Below are positions 8,646 through 17,015 of a stretch of DNA of 41,046 nucleotides, one piece after another (position 1 is the first letter of the stretch; each line of letters begins with the position of its first letter). Made by a program: the position numbers and the translations under genes. Below the pieces are notes generated by a model. It worked only from the letters and a program-made list of their open reading frames with translations, was not told the origin of the DNA and did not search any database. Source of the stretch: Marinobacter sp. (GTDB lineage: Bacteria; Pseudomonadota; Gammaproteobacteria; Pseudomonadales; Oleiphilaceae); contig JAIUMV010000028.1 in the NCBI GenBank assembly GCA_022565395.1, forward strand, positions 1-41,046, given 5' to 3'.

Positions 8646-9320
8646 ATGCCCTCCAACGTTTTGAATGGGCTGCCTGTTGGCAAGCCCGTAGTGTCAGCGT
8701 ATGAGGACGCCGGGTTACCCTTGCCCCGCGTATTGGTTGTTGATGATCACCCCCTTTACTCTGATGGGCTGCGCACAGCCATCCAGGATGCCGGTCTTGC
8801 TCTCGAGGTGGCCATTGCCAGCAGCTTGAGTCTGGCGAAAGCGGATCTCGGCCAGCACCCCGATACCGACCTGGTAATGCTGGACCTGAGTCTGCCCGGT
8901 GAGAGTGGCCTGCAACTGTTACAGTGGATGGACACCTTGCCTTGCCCCATACCCGTGGTTGTGATCTCCAGCTGTGATGACGAAACAACCGTGGCGACCG
9001 CCCGAGCGGCTGGCGCTATCGGTTTCATGTCAAAGTCGTCCGGGCGGGATGTGCTATGCAATCTGTTGCGAACTGTCAGCGCTGGCGAGTCCTGTTTTCC
9101 GGAGTTGATGATCAGCGGGCACGGCAGTGATCATCTTACGCCGCGTCAATATCAGGTGTTGCGATGCCTTGCAGAAGGGATGCCAAACAAGCGCATTTGT
9201 CAGGCGCTGGGGCTGACAGAGCACACGGTGAAGACCCACCTCAAATCCATTTTCCAGTTGCTGGGTGTCCATAATCGCACAGCCTGTATTGCCCAGGCCC
9301 GCGATATGGGGCTGATTTAG
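8646..9320 (+). CDS. LuxR/NarL-type response regulator
   Basis: A 224-residue two-domain regulator. The receiver domain has the acidic pair Asp33-Asp34, phosphoacceptor Asp80 (LVMLDLSLPG) and the conserved lysine in GFMSKSS. The C-terminal helix-turn-helix of the LuxR type starts at about LTPRQYQVLRCLAEG and contains HTVKTHLKSIFQLLGV. It probably binds promoters as a phosphorylated dimer. Its stop overlaps by four bases that of the convergent hybrid kinase gene, the obvious candidate partner. CGGAG lies six bases before the ATG. Confidence 0.92.
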   Translation: MPSNVLNGLPVGKPVVSAYEDAGLPLPRVLVVDDHPLYSDGLRTAIQDAGLALEVAIASSLSLAKADLGQHPDTDLVMLDLSLPGESGLQLLQWMDTLPCPIPVVVISSCDDETTVATARAAGAIGFMSKSSGRDVLCNLLRTVSAGESCFPELMISGHGSDHLTPRQYQVLRCLAEGMPNKRICQALGLTEHTVKTHLKSIFQLLGVHNRTACIAQARDMGLI

Positions 9321-11080
9321 TCGCTGGTTACTGGTTGGCTGCGGGCCGCCTGTCGCAGCATGGTGCGTAGGCGCAGCGGCGATACCGGTTTGTGCAGGGT
9401 CCAGAGGTTGCGGGATTCATCATAGCCCTGCGGTAATTGGGTGTCTGCGGTAATCAGAATCGCTGGCTTACGGGTACGGCGCTGGATCAGTTCCAGCCCC
9501 GAGGCGCCCCGCAGGTGCATGTCTGTGACCAGCAGGGCATCAGGATACTGATCCAGCGTACGCAGCGCCTCTTCGGCATCGGCGGTGGCCTGTACCGGAT
9601 AGCCCCAACGTTGCAGCGTCAGCTGCATCCAGCGGCGGGTTTCCGGGTGATCCTCTACCAGCAGAATGGTTGGCAGGGGGCCTTCCTGACTGCTATTGGG
9701 CAGAGGTTCGCTGGCGGCAACCTGTGGCATGGTGGCAGCAGGAAAGCTTACCCAGAACCGTGTCATCTCCCCGGGGCGGGACTCCACACCGCATTGCCCC
9801 GCCATTTGCTCACACAAGGCCCGTACAATGGCCAGGCCCAATCCAAGCCCCGCTGCACTGCTGTCAGGGTCGCCCCGGGTGAAGGGCTCAAACAGGCTCT
9901 CCTGCTGGTGAGGCGGAATGCCTTGGCCGTTATCGGTGACGGCCAGGTACACGCGGCCAGACTGACGCTCTGCTGAAAGCTGGACCCGGGTGGCCTGGCT
10001 GTGGGCCAGTGCATTAGTCAGCAGGTTGTGAAGTATCCGGTGCAGTAACTGCGGATCGGCCTGCAGGCAGAGCTCCTGGGCGACTGGCACCAGTTCCAGA
10101 GTTACGCCGTGTTCGGCGGCATTGTCCAGGCACAGATCGTAAAGCTGCTGCAGTACCGGGCGTGCCCGCAGGGGGGTGGGCTCCGGCGTTACCATGCCCT
10201 CCTGAATGCGTGAAATATCCAGTACAGAGGTGAGCATGCTGTTGAAATGGGTCACCGTGGTCTTCAGCCGGTCGATCATGGGAGTGACCGTCGCCGGCAG
10301 GTGGGTGGTGCTGAGGTTGTCCAGCATCAGCCCGATGACATTAAGCGGCTGACGCAAATCATGGCTGGCGACAGTGATCAGATGGGCGTTACGTGCGCTT
10401 TCCTGCTCCGCCTGCCGGCGTGCCTGCTCCAGCAGCTGGCGGTCAAGAAAATGCGCCCGCTGGCGGTACTCGCTCAGCCATGATCCCACCATGCCAATGA
10501 TGTTGGCTGTCAGCAGGAAAAAGCCATTGAAAATCAGTGGTTCTCCGTCCATCCCGGTGAATGCTTCGGTGGCGAGGTAGGCCAGAATAATCAACAGCGA
10601 GAGTATGGATACGGTGCGAAAGGGTAGCCCCATCACAAAGTAGCCAAACATCAGAATCAGCAGGATACCGTCATAGGGAAGGGGAAAGCCGCCCTGTCGG
10701 GCCAGGCCGATGATGGCCACGACGCTAAGGCCGCCTGCAAGGTAGGCGGCGCCGTAGCAATGGACGAAGCGGCGGGCAGGCAGGGGGCTGTATGACAGCG
10801 CCCAGACCAGGGCAATCATGGGTATGGCAAACAGCAGCCTTACGGCCAGGGTCTGGCGAGCCAGTTCTGGCGGCAACATGGCCAGATCCAGCCCTGCATA
10901 GGCCAGTAGCAGCAGCAGGGCACTGGCGGTCACGGGTCTTGCACGAATACGCAGAGCCTGGTCCCGGGTGGCCAGATAGTCCCGTTCCAGTCCCGGTAGA
11001 AAACGTAAGCGTCGGAAGCCGAGTTGTTGTTGTATGGCTGCGTCAGTCATGGGCACTGCATCCGCCCGTTGATAAAACAT
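9317..11080 (-). CDS. Hybrid sensor histidine kinase with C-terminal receiver
   Basis: Up to 587 residues. An N-terminal block of about six membrane segments (residues 50-205) is followed by a coiled-coil linker and a histidine kinase core with the H-box ASHDLRQPL (His240), an N-box around NALAHSQ and a GLGLGLAIV G-box. A C-terminal receiver domain has phosphoacceptor Asp520 (LLVTDMHLRG). The SHDLRQPL H-box resembles NahK/ErcS'-type kinases that work with LuxR-type regulators, which fits the adjoining gene. The start is uncertain: ATG 11080 or ATG 11050 (MTDAAIQQQ) are both possible and neither has a strong ribosome site. Signal unknown. Confidence 0.88.
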   Translation of the reverse strand: MFYQRADAVPMTDAAIQQQLGFRRLRFLPGLERDYLATRDQALRIRARPVTASALLLLLAYAGLDLAMLPPELARQTLAVRLLFAIPMIALVWALSYSPLPARRFVHCYGAAYLAGGLSVVAIIGLARQGGFPLPYDGILLILMFGYFVMGLPFRTVSILSLLIILAYLATEAFTGMDGEPLIFNGFFLLTANIIGMVGSWLSEYRQRAHFLDRQLLEQARRQAEQESARNAHLITVASHDLRQPLNVIGLMLDNLSTTHLPATVTPMIDRLKTTVTHFNSMLTSVLDISRIQEGMVTPEPTPLRARPVLQQLYDLCLDNAAEHGVTLELVPVAQELCLQADPQLLHRILHNLLTNALAHSQATRVQLSAERQSGRVYLAVTDNGQGIPPHQQESLFEPFTRGDPDSSAAGLGLGLAIVRALCEQMAGQCGVESRPGEMTRFWVSFPAATMPQVAASEPLPNSSQEGPLPTILLVEDHPETRRWMQLTLQRWGYPVQATADAEEALRTLDQYPDALLVTDMHLRGASGLELIQRRTRKPAILITADTQLPQGYDESRNLWTLHKPVSPLRLRTMLRQAARSQPVTSD

Positions 11081-11125
11081 CAGTGTACACGGGTTAGTGG
11101 ATCAGCGAGCGGGTGATCGCGCACA

Positions 11126-12214
11126 TTACGGGTGATTGTCATCCAGCATCCGCAGTCGTGCCCAGGTTTGGGATTGTTCATCCGCGAAAAACTGTTGTAA
11201 TAGCTGCTCCTGCTGCAGCTTCAGATCCTCCTCAGCAAGCCCCGCCTGACTCAGGGCTGCCCGCTGTTGATCAAATGCGGCAAAGTGCCGGTCAAAGGTT
11301 TGCTGAGCCTCCAGGTAGTGGACAGTAGCCTCCACTTGTTCGACAGGTAGTCCAAGGGCCTGCAGGCGCTGGCCCGCTTCAGCAGGCGTCTCCGCCGAGG
11401 CCAGTGCCTTCTGGCGAATGGCTTGCTGCTGCTCAAGCGCAATCTGGTTTTCTTCCGTACGACGAATCACTTCCGGCAGTTGCTGGCGGTGCCATTCCAA
11501 TTGTGCCCGGCGCTCGCTGTCACTGAGGTCCTCCCGCAGTTGCAGACCCAGCATGGCGAGGGTGTAGTCACCATAGGCTTCCTCCAGGCCAAAGAAGGCA
11601 TCGTGCTGGTCTGCGGTGAAGAGGGTGCGGCGAATCTGTTTCAGGGCGTTCATGCCGTCACGGAACATGCCAAGCTGGTAGTGTGGGTCAAACTGCAACT
11701 CGGGGTCCAGATGGGTGGCCTCCAGCATGATGGCCTGCTGTTTGTACTCCAGGTACCGGTCAAGCAGTTCCAGAGCCTGTTCGGCAGCCTCCTCGGGCAG
11801 GTGCTGACGGGCCAGTTGCTTGATATTGGCGAGGGCTTCCTCTGCAGGCACTTCACCGACGGTGTTGAGGAAGTAATCGAAGAAGTCCCGGACTTCCAAC
11901 TCCACAATCAGGTTGCCGTGCTGATCGGCCCGCAGGTGCCCATCAATATCTGTACCCTCCAATGATCGGGCAAAGGGTTCGCCTTCCAGCCGCAACGGGG
12001 TCTGATGTTCTGCGACCACCGGAGCTTTCGTGCGGTTGGCGGTGGTGGCCGTTTGTTTCCCTGCTACGGCCTGCTGCTGGCCCTGTATCAGACTGTTGGC
12101 CAGAGATGTGTTCAGTTTTTCCGGCTGGGACTGGTAGGTCCAGTAGCCGGCTGCCAGCATGGCGGTGAGGGACAGGGTCAGCCCGATTTTTTGCAATGGC
12201 TTGGTGTGTCGCAT
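11126..12214 (-). CDS. Lipase-specific foldase (steric chaperone) Lif
   Basis: About 362 residues. One N-terminal membrane anchor (LTLSLTAMLAAGYWTYQ), a short Gln/Ala/Thr-rich linker, then a highly helical charged domain. The hallmark of lipase foldases, R-S-L-x-G-T-D-x-D-G (SLEGTDIDGHL) with FDYFL nearby, is present. Such proteins sit in the inner membrane facing the periplasm and fold the cognate secreted lipase before type II secretion. ATG 12214 is chosen for its GAGGAG site seven bases upstream. The lipase gene lies immediately before it, with a terminator-like hairpin in the 66-base gap. Confidence 0.92.
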   Translation of the reverse strand: MRHTKPLQKIGLTLSLTAMLAAGYWTYQSQPEKLNTSLANSLIQGQQQAVAGKQTATTANRTKAPVVAEHQTPLRLEGEPFARSLEGTDIDGHLRADQHGNLIVELEVRDFFDYFLNTVGEVPAEEALANIKQLARQHLPEEAAEQALELLDRYLEYKQQAIMLEATHLDPELQFDPHYQLGMFRDGMNALKQIRRTLFTADQHDAFFGLEEAYGDYTLAMLGLQLREDLSDSERRAQLEWHRQQLPEVIRRTEENQIALEQQQAIRQKALASAETPAEAGQRLQALGLPVEQVEATVHYLEAQQTFDRHFAAFDQQRAALSQAGLAEEDLKLQQEQLLQQFFADEQSQTWARLRMLDDNHP

Positions 12215-12246
12215 GATGTGGCTCCTCTGCTTCAAAAACAGCAAAA

Positions 12247-12270
12247 CCCCGCCCGGTGAACCGGGCGGGG
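12247..12270 (-). terminator. GC-rich hairpin between lipase and foldase genes
   Basis: Arms 12247-12256 and 12261-12270 form a perfect 10-bp all-G/C stem with a four-base loop. On the minus strand it is followed by TTTTGC and, five bases on, another T run, so it has the form of an intrinsic terminator. It begins about 11 bases after the lipase stop and lies in front of the foldase gene, whose ribosome site is just downstream. Partial termination or 3'-end protection would make more lipase than foldase mRNA. Confidence 0.8.
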
Positions 12271-12280
12271 CTGAAACAAC

Positions 12281-13210
12281 TTACAGGCCGCGGTTTTTCA
12301 GGCGGTTGGCCTGGCTGCGGTAGAGCGAGACAGGGTCGGTCCAGATGGAGCGCAGCCCCAGCAGATGGTTGACGGCATCACCATGGTTGATCTGGTAGTG
12401 GGTGCCAATCACGTTACCCATCAGGGTAGAACATACAGCCACCAGACCGTCATTGGGCTCGTTGCGGCTGAAGGCCAGGGAGGTGGTCAGGAAGAAGGGG
12501 TCAAGGATATCCAGGACGTTGGTGAACACCACGCCACCGGTCCAGGAGAAGAAACGGATGTTATGGCCACCGATCTGGACAGTTTCGTTGGTGCCCGCGC
12601 AGGAATTGGGATTAACGCCTTTCCAGCCCAAGGCATTGTTAAGCTGAGTGGTGCCTGGGGTGGTGAGGGTTTCCAGCGCCGCGATGCCGTTTTGCGGATT
12701 GTTGTTGCCGGTCAGGGCGTTGACGATACCGCCTACCGCATTGGCGATAGCGTTGGCGCCACCTTCAACGTAGCTGCCCGGGGGCATAATGCCCCGAATC
12801 ACGTCCGCCACCTTGGAGCCTTTGTTGACGCCGTTGATGGAGGTAATGGAGGCAATACGGTGGGGAATCAGCGAGGCGGTCACCCGGGAGGTGGGCGCAC
12901 CCTGGCTGTGAGCCATCAGATTGAACTTGGGCTCGGGCAAGGTGTTGATGAAGTTGGCCAGCTGCACGCCGCGTTGCTGGCTGCTGTTCACGAAGGAGAC
13001 GCTGACGGTATACACCTTGGCGCCACTGCGCTCCAGATTCCAGGGAATGGTATGGAAGTAGTTGATCAGACCGCCGACGGTGTCAAAACCGGCGACGCCG
13101 TGCACCAGTACGATGGGATACTTGGTTTTAGTGAAGCTGGCATGGCTGACAGCCGGAGCGGCCATGATAAAACATCCCAGCATTACAGCCAGGGTGAAGA
13201 GCTTGCGCAT
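12281..13210 (-). CDS. Secreted triacylglycerol lipase, LipA family I
   Basis: A 309-residue secreted lipase that hydrolyses triacylglycerols. A signal peptide (about 1-24, ending SHA) precedes KYPIVLVHG, with the oxyanion loop HGVAGFD at 37-43. The nucleophile is Ser102 in AHSQG, an Ala-for-Gly variant of the usual GxSxG elbow. Asp254 (PNDGLV) and His276 (INHGDAVNH) complete the triad. Cys204 and Cys260 match the single disulfide of foldase-dependent lipases, and the aspartates near the histidine fit the calcium site. The foldase gene follows directly. AGGAG lies six bases before ATG 13210. Confidence 0.94.
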   Translation of the reverse strand: MRKLFTLAVMLGCFIMAAPAVSHASFTKTKYPIVLVHGVAGFDTVGGLINYFHTIPWNLERSGAKVYTVSVSFVNSSQQRGVQLANFINTLPEPKFNLMAHSQGAPTSRVTASLIPHRIASITSINGVNKGSKVADVIRGIMPPGSYVEGGANAIANAVGGIVNALTGNNNPQNGIAALETLTTPGTTQLNNALGWKGVNPNSCAGTNETVQIGGHNIRFFSWTGGVVFTNVLDILDPFFLTTSLAFSRNEPNDGLVAVCSTLMGNVIGTHYQINHGDAVNHLLGLRSIWTDPVSLYRSQANRLKNRGL

Positions 13211-13321
13211 GATTGACTCCTGTTGTTTTTGTGATGGGGCCGGGTGGCACCCTTGGTCGTCGATGCGCGCACATTATTGGTGAGGGGGATGCGTAGCAGT
13301 ATCGCCCATTTGGGTGAGGTA

Positions 13322-13354
13322 AAAAGAAAAACCCCGGCTTATGGGCCGGGGTTT
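13322..13354 (-). terminator. Intrinsic terminator of the DUF4168 gene
   Basis: Arms 13329-13338 and 13345-13354 pair perfectly over 10 bases around a six-base loop. Read on the minus strand the stem is followed by TTTTTCTTTTT, a classical U-tract. It starts about 20 bases after the stop of the DUF4168 gene and sits upstream of the lipase promoter region, separating the two transcripts. Confidence 0.88.
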
Positions 13355-13373
13355 AATATGAGCTGCTGTTGGG

Positions 13374-13745
13374 TTACATCATCAGTTCGTCGATGCGGTT
13401 ACGCACCTGCGGTTCGCTGTTGTAAGCCGTGGCAATGGCGTTGTAGGTGGGAATGTCGAGGCCTACTTCTTCAATGACGGTTACCATTTCATCGTTGGCT
13501 TCCATCTGCAGTTCCTGGGCTTTTTCTGGCGAGTCGGCAGACTCGATTTTCGCCATAAAGTCGTCGCGGATTTCGTTAATGTTGTTCTGAGCATTGACGA
13601 ACTGCTGCAACTCCGCATCCGTGAACTGTGTAGTCTGTTGACCTGCCTGGGCGGGCTCCTGATAGCTTTGCGCTTGTTGGGCGATTGCCGGCGCACCGGC
13701 CAGCATGGCAACGGAAATGGTCATGGTGGTCAGTAGTTTTTTCAT
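13374..13745 (-). CDS. DUF4168 domain exported protein
   Basis: A 123-residue protein with a clear signal peptide (MKKLLTTMTISVAMLAG, cleavage after AIA), a Gln-rich linker and a helical C-terminal domain of the DUF4168 type (ELQQFVNAQNNINEIRDDF, then EANDEMVTVIEEVGL). The family is exported and of unknown function, with a predicted all-helical domain. AGGAG lies seven bases before ATG 13745, and a strong terminator follows. It is a single-gene unit between the lipase pair and the SDR/hydrolase genes. Confidence 0.8.
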   Translation of the reverse strand: MKKLLTTMTISVAMLAGAPAIAQQAQSYQEPAQAGQQTTQFTDAELQQFVNAQNNINEIRDDFMAKIESADSPEKAQELQMEANDEMVTVIEEVGLDIPTYNAIATAYNSEPQVRNRIDELMM

Positions 13746-14082
13746 GGTGTTGCTCCTTTCGTCGGTTTCTGTGTCTGCACGATTCCTCGCGAATGGACAA
13801 CACCACCCTAACCAACTGAAGGCATGAATGCGATTACGGTCACGTCATGCCCTGTTAATTAAATCAATAGGTTATTGAAATGAGCATGTTTTTTGCGGGA
13901 GAAAAATCTGATTTTGTGTGGCGGTTTCAGGGTGCCGGTGAGTGACCTGCGCACCGATGGCATAACCTGTCCATCGGTGCAGGATTGAACATTGAAACCC
14001 CGTTCAGCCTGAGCCCGTCATTCGAGGGCAGGGCTCGCCTGTATGGATGAGATCAATAACATGACGAACGCTTGTTGCGCGA
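13746..14082. other. Gene-free region with a stem-loop
   Basis: About 337 bases with no plausible gene. The right part of the segment 13800-13915 is AT-rich and is the likely promoter area of the DUF4168 gene. A perfect 10-bp inverted repeat (13951-13960 with 13971-13980, GCACCGATGG/CCATCGGTGC, ten-base loop) follows; it lacks a T tract on either strand and could be a factor-independent 3' end for the SDR transcript or a binding site. Nothing else was recognised. Confidence 0.5.
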
Positions 14083-14844
14083 TTACCGGCTCAGCAGGTC
14101 CATCAGTTTGCGGGTTGCCCGGGCGGGGAACACCTTGCTGGCGGCCACCAGGGACTTGAACTGCAGGCTGACTGGATTGTGCACCTGCCGACCCTGAGCG
14201 GCCTGCCAGATGGCGTCGGCAATGTCTTCCGGTGTCAGGTTGACCCCCAGGCGCTCTATCACCGGTGCCTTGAAGGTTTGACTGTCTACCATGGGGGTTT
14301 TGACAAAAGGTGGCATGATGTCCTGGACGGTGATGCCGTGCCTCGCCCACTCAATGTTTAGGGCCTCGGTCAGGCCCCGAACTGCGAACTTTGACGCAGA
14401 ATAGCTGGCAAAGTGTGGGGTGCCGTAAAGTGCAGAGGCAGAACTCATGTTGATCACCCGGGCATTCCTGGTCACCCGCAGCAGGGGGAATGCCTTGTGG
14501 CAGACCTGCAGCAGGCCCGTGACATTAATATCCATGAGCAGTCGATGCTCGGCCAGCGGGATGTCCTCAAACTGCCCAACCCGCAGAATACCGGCAGAGT
14601 TCAGCAGCAAGTCCAACCGGCCATGGCTGAAGGCGCCGAAGGCTTGTATGGCGGCTTCCACCGCGGCTTCGTCCCGCACATCCAGAGCCTGGTGCCAGTG
14701 CTGTCCACCCAGGGATTTGTTCAGTTGCTGCAGGGCCTCGGCATTAACATCCAGCAGGCCGAGTAACCAGCCTTCCCGGGCGAAACGGCGTGCCGTGGCG
14801 GCACCGATGCCGGAGGCCGCACCTGTGATGAGCATATAGTTCAT
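14083..14844 (-). CDS. Short-chain dehydrogenase/reductase
   Basis: A 253-residue classical SDR. The nucleotide-binding motif TGAASGIG starts at residue 7, NSAG follows in the central strand, and the catalytic Ser-Tyr-Lys set is seen as SSASALYG and YSASK. The PP.VKTPM segment near the substrate lid also fits. It should oxidise or reduce an alcohol/ketone with NAD(P). ATG 14844 is chosen because AGGA lies eight bases upstream; the longer reading from 14865 would begin with TTG. It follows the hydrolase gene after about 30 bases, so the two probably form one operon. Substrate unknown. Confidence 0.88.
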   Translation of the reverse strand: MNYMLITGAASGIGAATARRFAREGWLLGLLDVNAEALQQLNKSLGGQHWHQALDVRDEAAVEAAIQAFGAFSHGRLDLLLNSAGILRVGQFEDIPLAEHRLLMDINVTGLLQVCHKAFPLLRVTRNARVINMSSASALYGTPHFASYSASKFAVRGLTEALNIEWARHGITVQDIMPPFVKTPMVDSQTFKAPVIERLGVNLTPEDIADAIWQAAQGRQVHNPVSLQFKSLVAASKVFPARATRKLMDLLSR

Positions 14845-14876
14845 GGTCGTTATCCTGTACGGCAAAATTTGAGAAC

Positions 14877-15776
14877 TTAGGCAGATTGCCCGGCATAAGC
14901 CTTGATATGCTCTGCTGCTGCGCGAATGGCTTCATTGGCTCTGGTCATGGGGCCGGCATGTATCTGAAACACGTGCCAGAGGCCGTTGTAGATTTCCAGG
15001 GTGGTGGTGACGCCCTGTTTGCGGGCCTTGTCGGCGAGGCGCTGGGCATCCCTTAGCAGCACCTCATCACTGCCGACCTGCACCAGTAGCGGGGGTAGCC
15101 CGGTGAGATTTCCATGAATGGGGGATACATAGGGGTGATCCACTGCGACTTCTGCCCGGTACAGTGTGGCTGCATTGCTGGTCCAGCGTGTTTGCAGCAC
15201 CGGTTCATCCGCCAGGGTATCGAGCTCAGAATTGCTGATATCCACCCAGGGCGACAGGGCAACCAGGGAAGCGGGCAGGGGTAGGCCCTCGTCCCGCAGG
15301 CGCAGGGCCAGTGCCAGCGTCAGGCCGCCGCCTGCAGAGTCACCGGCGATGCTGATGCTGCCGGGTGCGTAACCTTCGGCAAGCAGTGCCTGGTAGGCCG
15401 CCACAGCGTCATCAAGCGCTGCCGGGAAGGGGTGCTCTGGTGCCAGCCGGTAGTCGATACAGAACACCTGATAGCCGGTTGCTTTGGCCAGGTGTCCGGT
15501 CAAACCGCGATGGGTGGCGGGCGAGCCTATAATATAGGCACCGCCATGGAGGTAAAGGAGTGCGCCCTGGTTAAGGCCGCGGAAAGTCACCCGGGTGCAG
15601 GGCACACCGCCCAACGCCTGTTGCTGGTACTGGCAGAACAGGGGTGGAACAGACGAACGATAGGCCTGCCGGATGACCAGGCGCTGCAGCCGTATGTCCA
15701 TGGCCGGGGTCAGCAGGGGTTTGATGCAGGTCTGCATGGTGAGGCGCAGCCCGGTTTCCAGGGCGGTCTGTAGCAT
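14877..15776 (-). CDS. Alpha/beta hydrolase, hormone-sensitive lipase (HSL) family
   Basis: About 299 residues. The HSL-family oxyanion motif HGGAYIIGS and the nucleophile elbow GDSAGGGL are both present, followed by the C-terminal Asp (VGSDEVLLRD) and His (LWHVFQ) of the triad. Enzymes of this family hydrolyse short- to medium-chain esters in the cytoplasm. ATG 15776 is chosen because GGAG lies seven bases before it; an in-frame extension to 15830 has no good site. It precedes the SDR gene on the same strand, which suggests an ester-cleaving plus alcohol-oxidising pair. Confidence 0.9.
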   Translation of the reverse strand: MLQTALETGLRLTMQTCIKPLLTPAMDIRLQRLVIRQAYRSSVPPLFCQYQQQALGGVPCTRVTFRGLNQGALLYLHGGAYIIGSPATHRGLTGHLAKATGYQVFCIDYRLAPEHPFPAALDDAVAAYQALLAEGYAPGSISIAGDSAGGGLTLALALRLRDEGLPLPASLVALSPWVDISNSELDTLADEPVLQTRWTSNAATLYRAEVAVDHPYVSPIHGNLTGLPPLLVQVGSDEVLLRDAQRLADKARKQGVTTTLEIYNGLWHVFQIHAGPMTRANEAIRAAAEHIKAYAGQSA

Positions 15777-15887
15777 AGTGAACTCCGTCGTTATCTTTAC
15801 GCCATTTTTACCACAGTTCGGGCAGCTCAATGGGGTGAGCTTCTGGTATGTTGGGCCAAATGGGGATATGTTTCCAGGCGGTTGAAC

Positions 15888-16988
15888 ATGGCGGTCTGTG
15901 TTAATCTTGACAGCATTGGATTCTGGCGTGCCTTGCCGGTGTCTTTTTCAAGCAACCGCAACGCAGGTGAACGGTTACACGTGTACTGGAAGAACGACAA
16001 TCATCAGAAGCCAGACTGGGAACGTGCTGCGGTATTGGCACAGTTGCAGCCCTTTGCCACGGCGTCGGCCAGCCAGTTGAGTGAGGATGCCCGGGCATAC
16101 TGTCGGTTCTACGGGCTTGATCTCTGGGTTGAACATCCCGAAGTGACCTATCGGCAGGGCAGCCTGGACGCTGGCGGCCATCGGGTGGTGTTGCATCACT
16201 ACCAGCGCCCCGGTGCCAAAGCCACGGTGTTTATATTTCACGGTTACTTTGACCATGTCGGGCTTTATTCGCAGCTGATTGAGCGTTGTCTGAGTGAGGG
16301 CTATGACGTGCTGGCCTATGACCAGCCAGGCCATGGTCTGTCCAGTGGAACGCCCGCAGCCATCGGCAGTTTTCTTGAGTACCAGGCGGTGCTTTCTGAT
16401 GTGCTGGCGGCGGTGAAGCGGCTGATTCGCAAGCCCTGGTTTGCGGTGGGCCAGAGTACCGGTGGCGCGATCCTTATTGATTATCTGCTATCCAATCATC
16501 ATGACCAAAGCACCTCGGTATTTCAGCGGGTAGTGTTGCTGGCGCCGTTGGTGCGCCCCGTCGGCTGGTTGGGGGCAAAACTGGTACACAGTATTTTCAA
16601 GCCCTTTGTCACCCGTTGGCGGCGCGCATTTTCCACCAACAGCAGCAATAGCCGTTTTCTCCGTTTTTTGCGGGAGATAGATCCCCTGCAAGCCCGTGCG
16701 GTGCATGTGAAATGGGTCACGGCGCTGCGGGAGTGGGTGCCGCATATTGAGTCTGCCCGACCGATCCAGTTTCCGGTCACGGTTATTCAGGGTGAAAAGG
16801 ACATGACGGTGGATTGGCGTCACAATCTGCGCATAATCCGTAACAAGTTTTCGGAGGTGTCGGAACTTCGCATTCCGGATGGACGTCATCATTTGGTGAA
16901 TGAAGCGCCAGATCTGCAGTCGCTGGTATTCAACCGAGTGATTGACACATTTGATGAAGAAGCCAACAGGCTGTCAGAGGCCTGTTAG
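15888..16988 (+). CDS. Alpha/beta hydrolase, monoacylglycerol lipase/lysophospholipase-like
   Basis: About 366 residues. After an N-terminal helical part of about 95 residues comes a serine-hydrolase domain with FIFHGYFDH (oxyanion), the elbow GQSTGG, a late Asp in IQGEKDMTVDW and His in DGRHHLVNE. This arrangement matches the Hydrolase_4/monoglyceride lipase group. No signal peptide is evident. ATG 15888 is preceded by AGGCGG. It lies head to head with the HSL-type hydrolase gene and ends 27 bases before the OmpA-like lipoprotein gene, with which it may be co-transcribed. Confidence 0.85.
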   Translation: MAVCVNLDSIGFWRALPVSFSSNRNAGERLHVYWKNDNHQKPDWERAAVLAQLQPFATASASQLSEDARAYCRFYGLDLWVEHPEVTYRQGSLDAGGHRVVLHHYQRPGAKATVFIFHGYFDHVGLYSQLIERCLSEGYDVLAYDQPGHGLSSGTPAAIGSFLEYQAVLSDVLAAVKRLIRKPWFAVGQSTGGAILIDYLLSNHHDQSTSVFQRVVLLAPLVRPVGWLGAKLVHSIFKPFVTRWRRAFSTNSSNSRFLRFLREIDPLQARAVHVKWVTALREWVPHIESARPIQFPVTVIQGEKDMTVDWRHNLRIIRNKFSEVSELRIPDGRHHLVNEAPDLQSLVFNRVIDTFDEEANRLSEAC

Positions 16989-17015
16989 GTGACCTTAGTA
17001 GACAGGAGCATTACC

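Noticed and set aside
13951-13980. Intrinsic terminator
   Set aside because: Good stem but no T tract on either strand, so recorded only as a stem-loop in the gene-free region.
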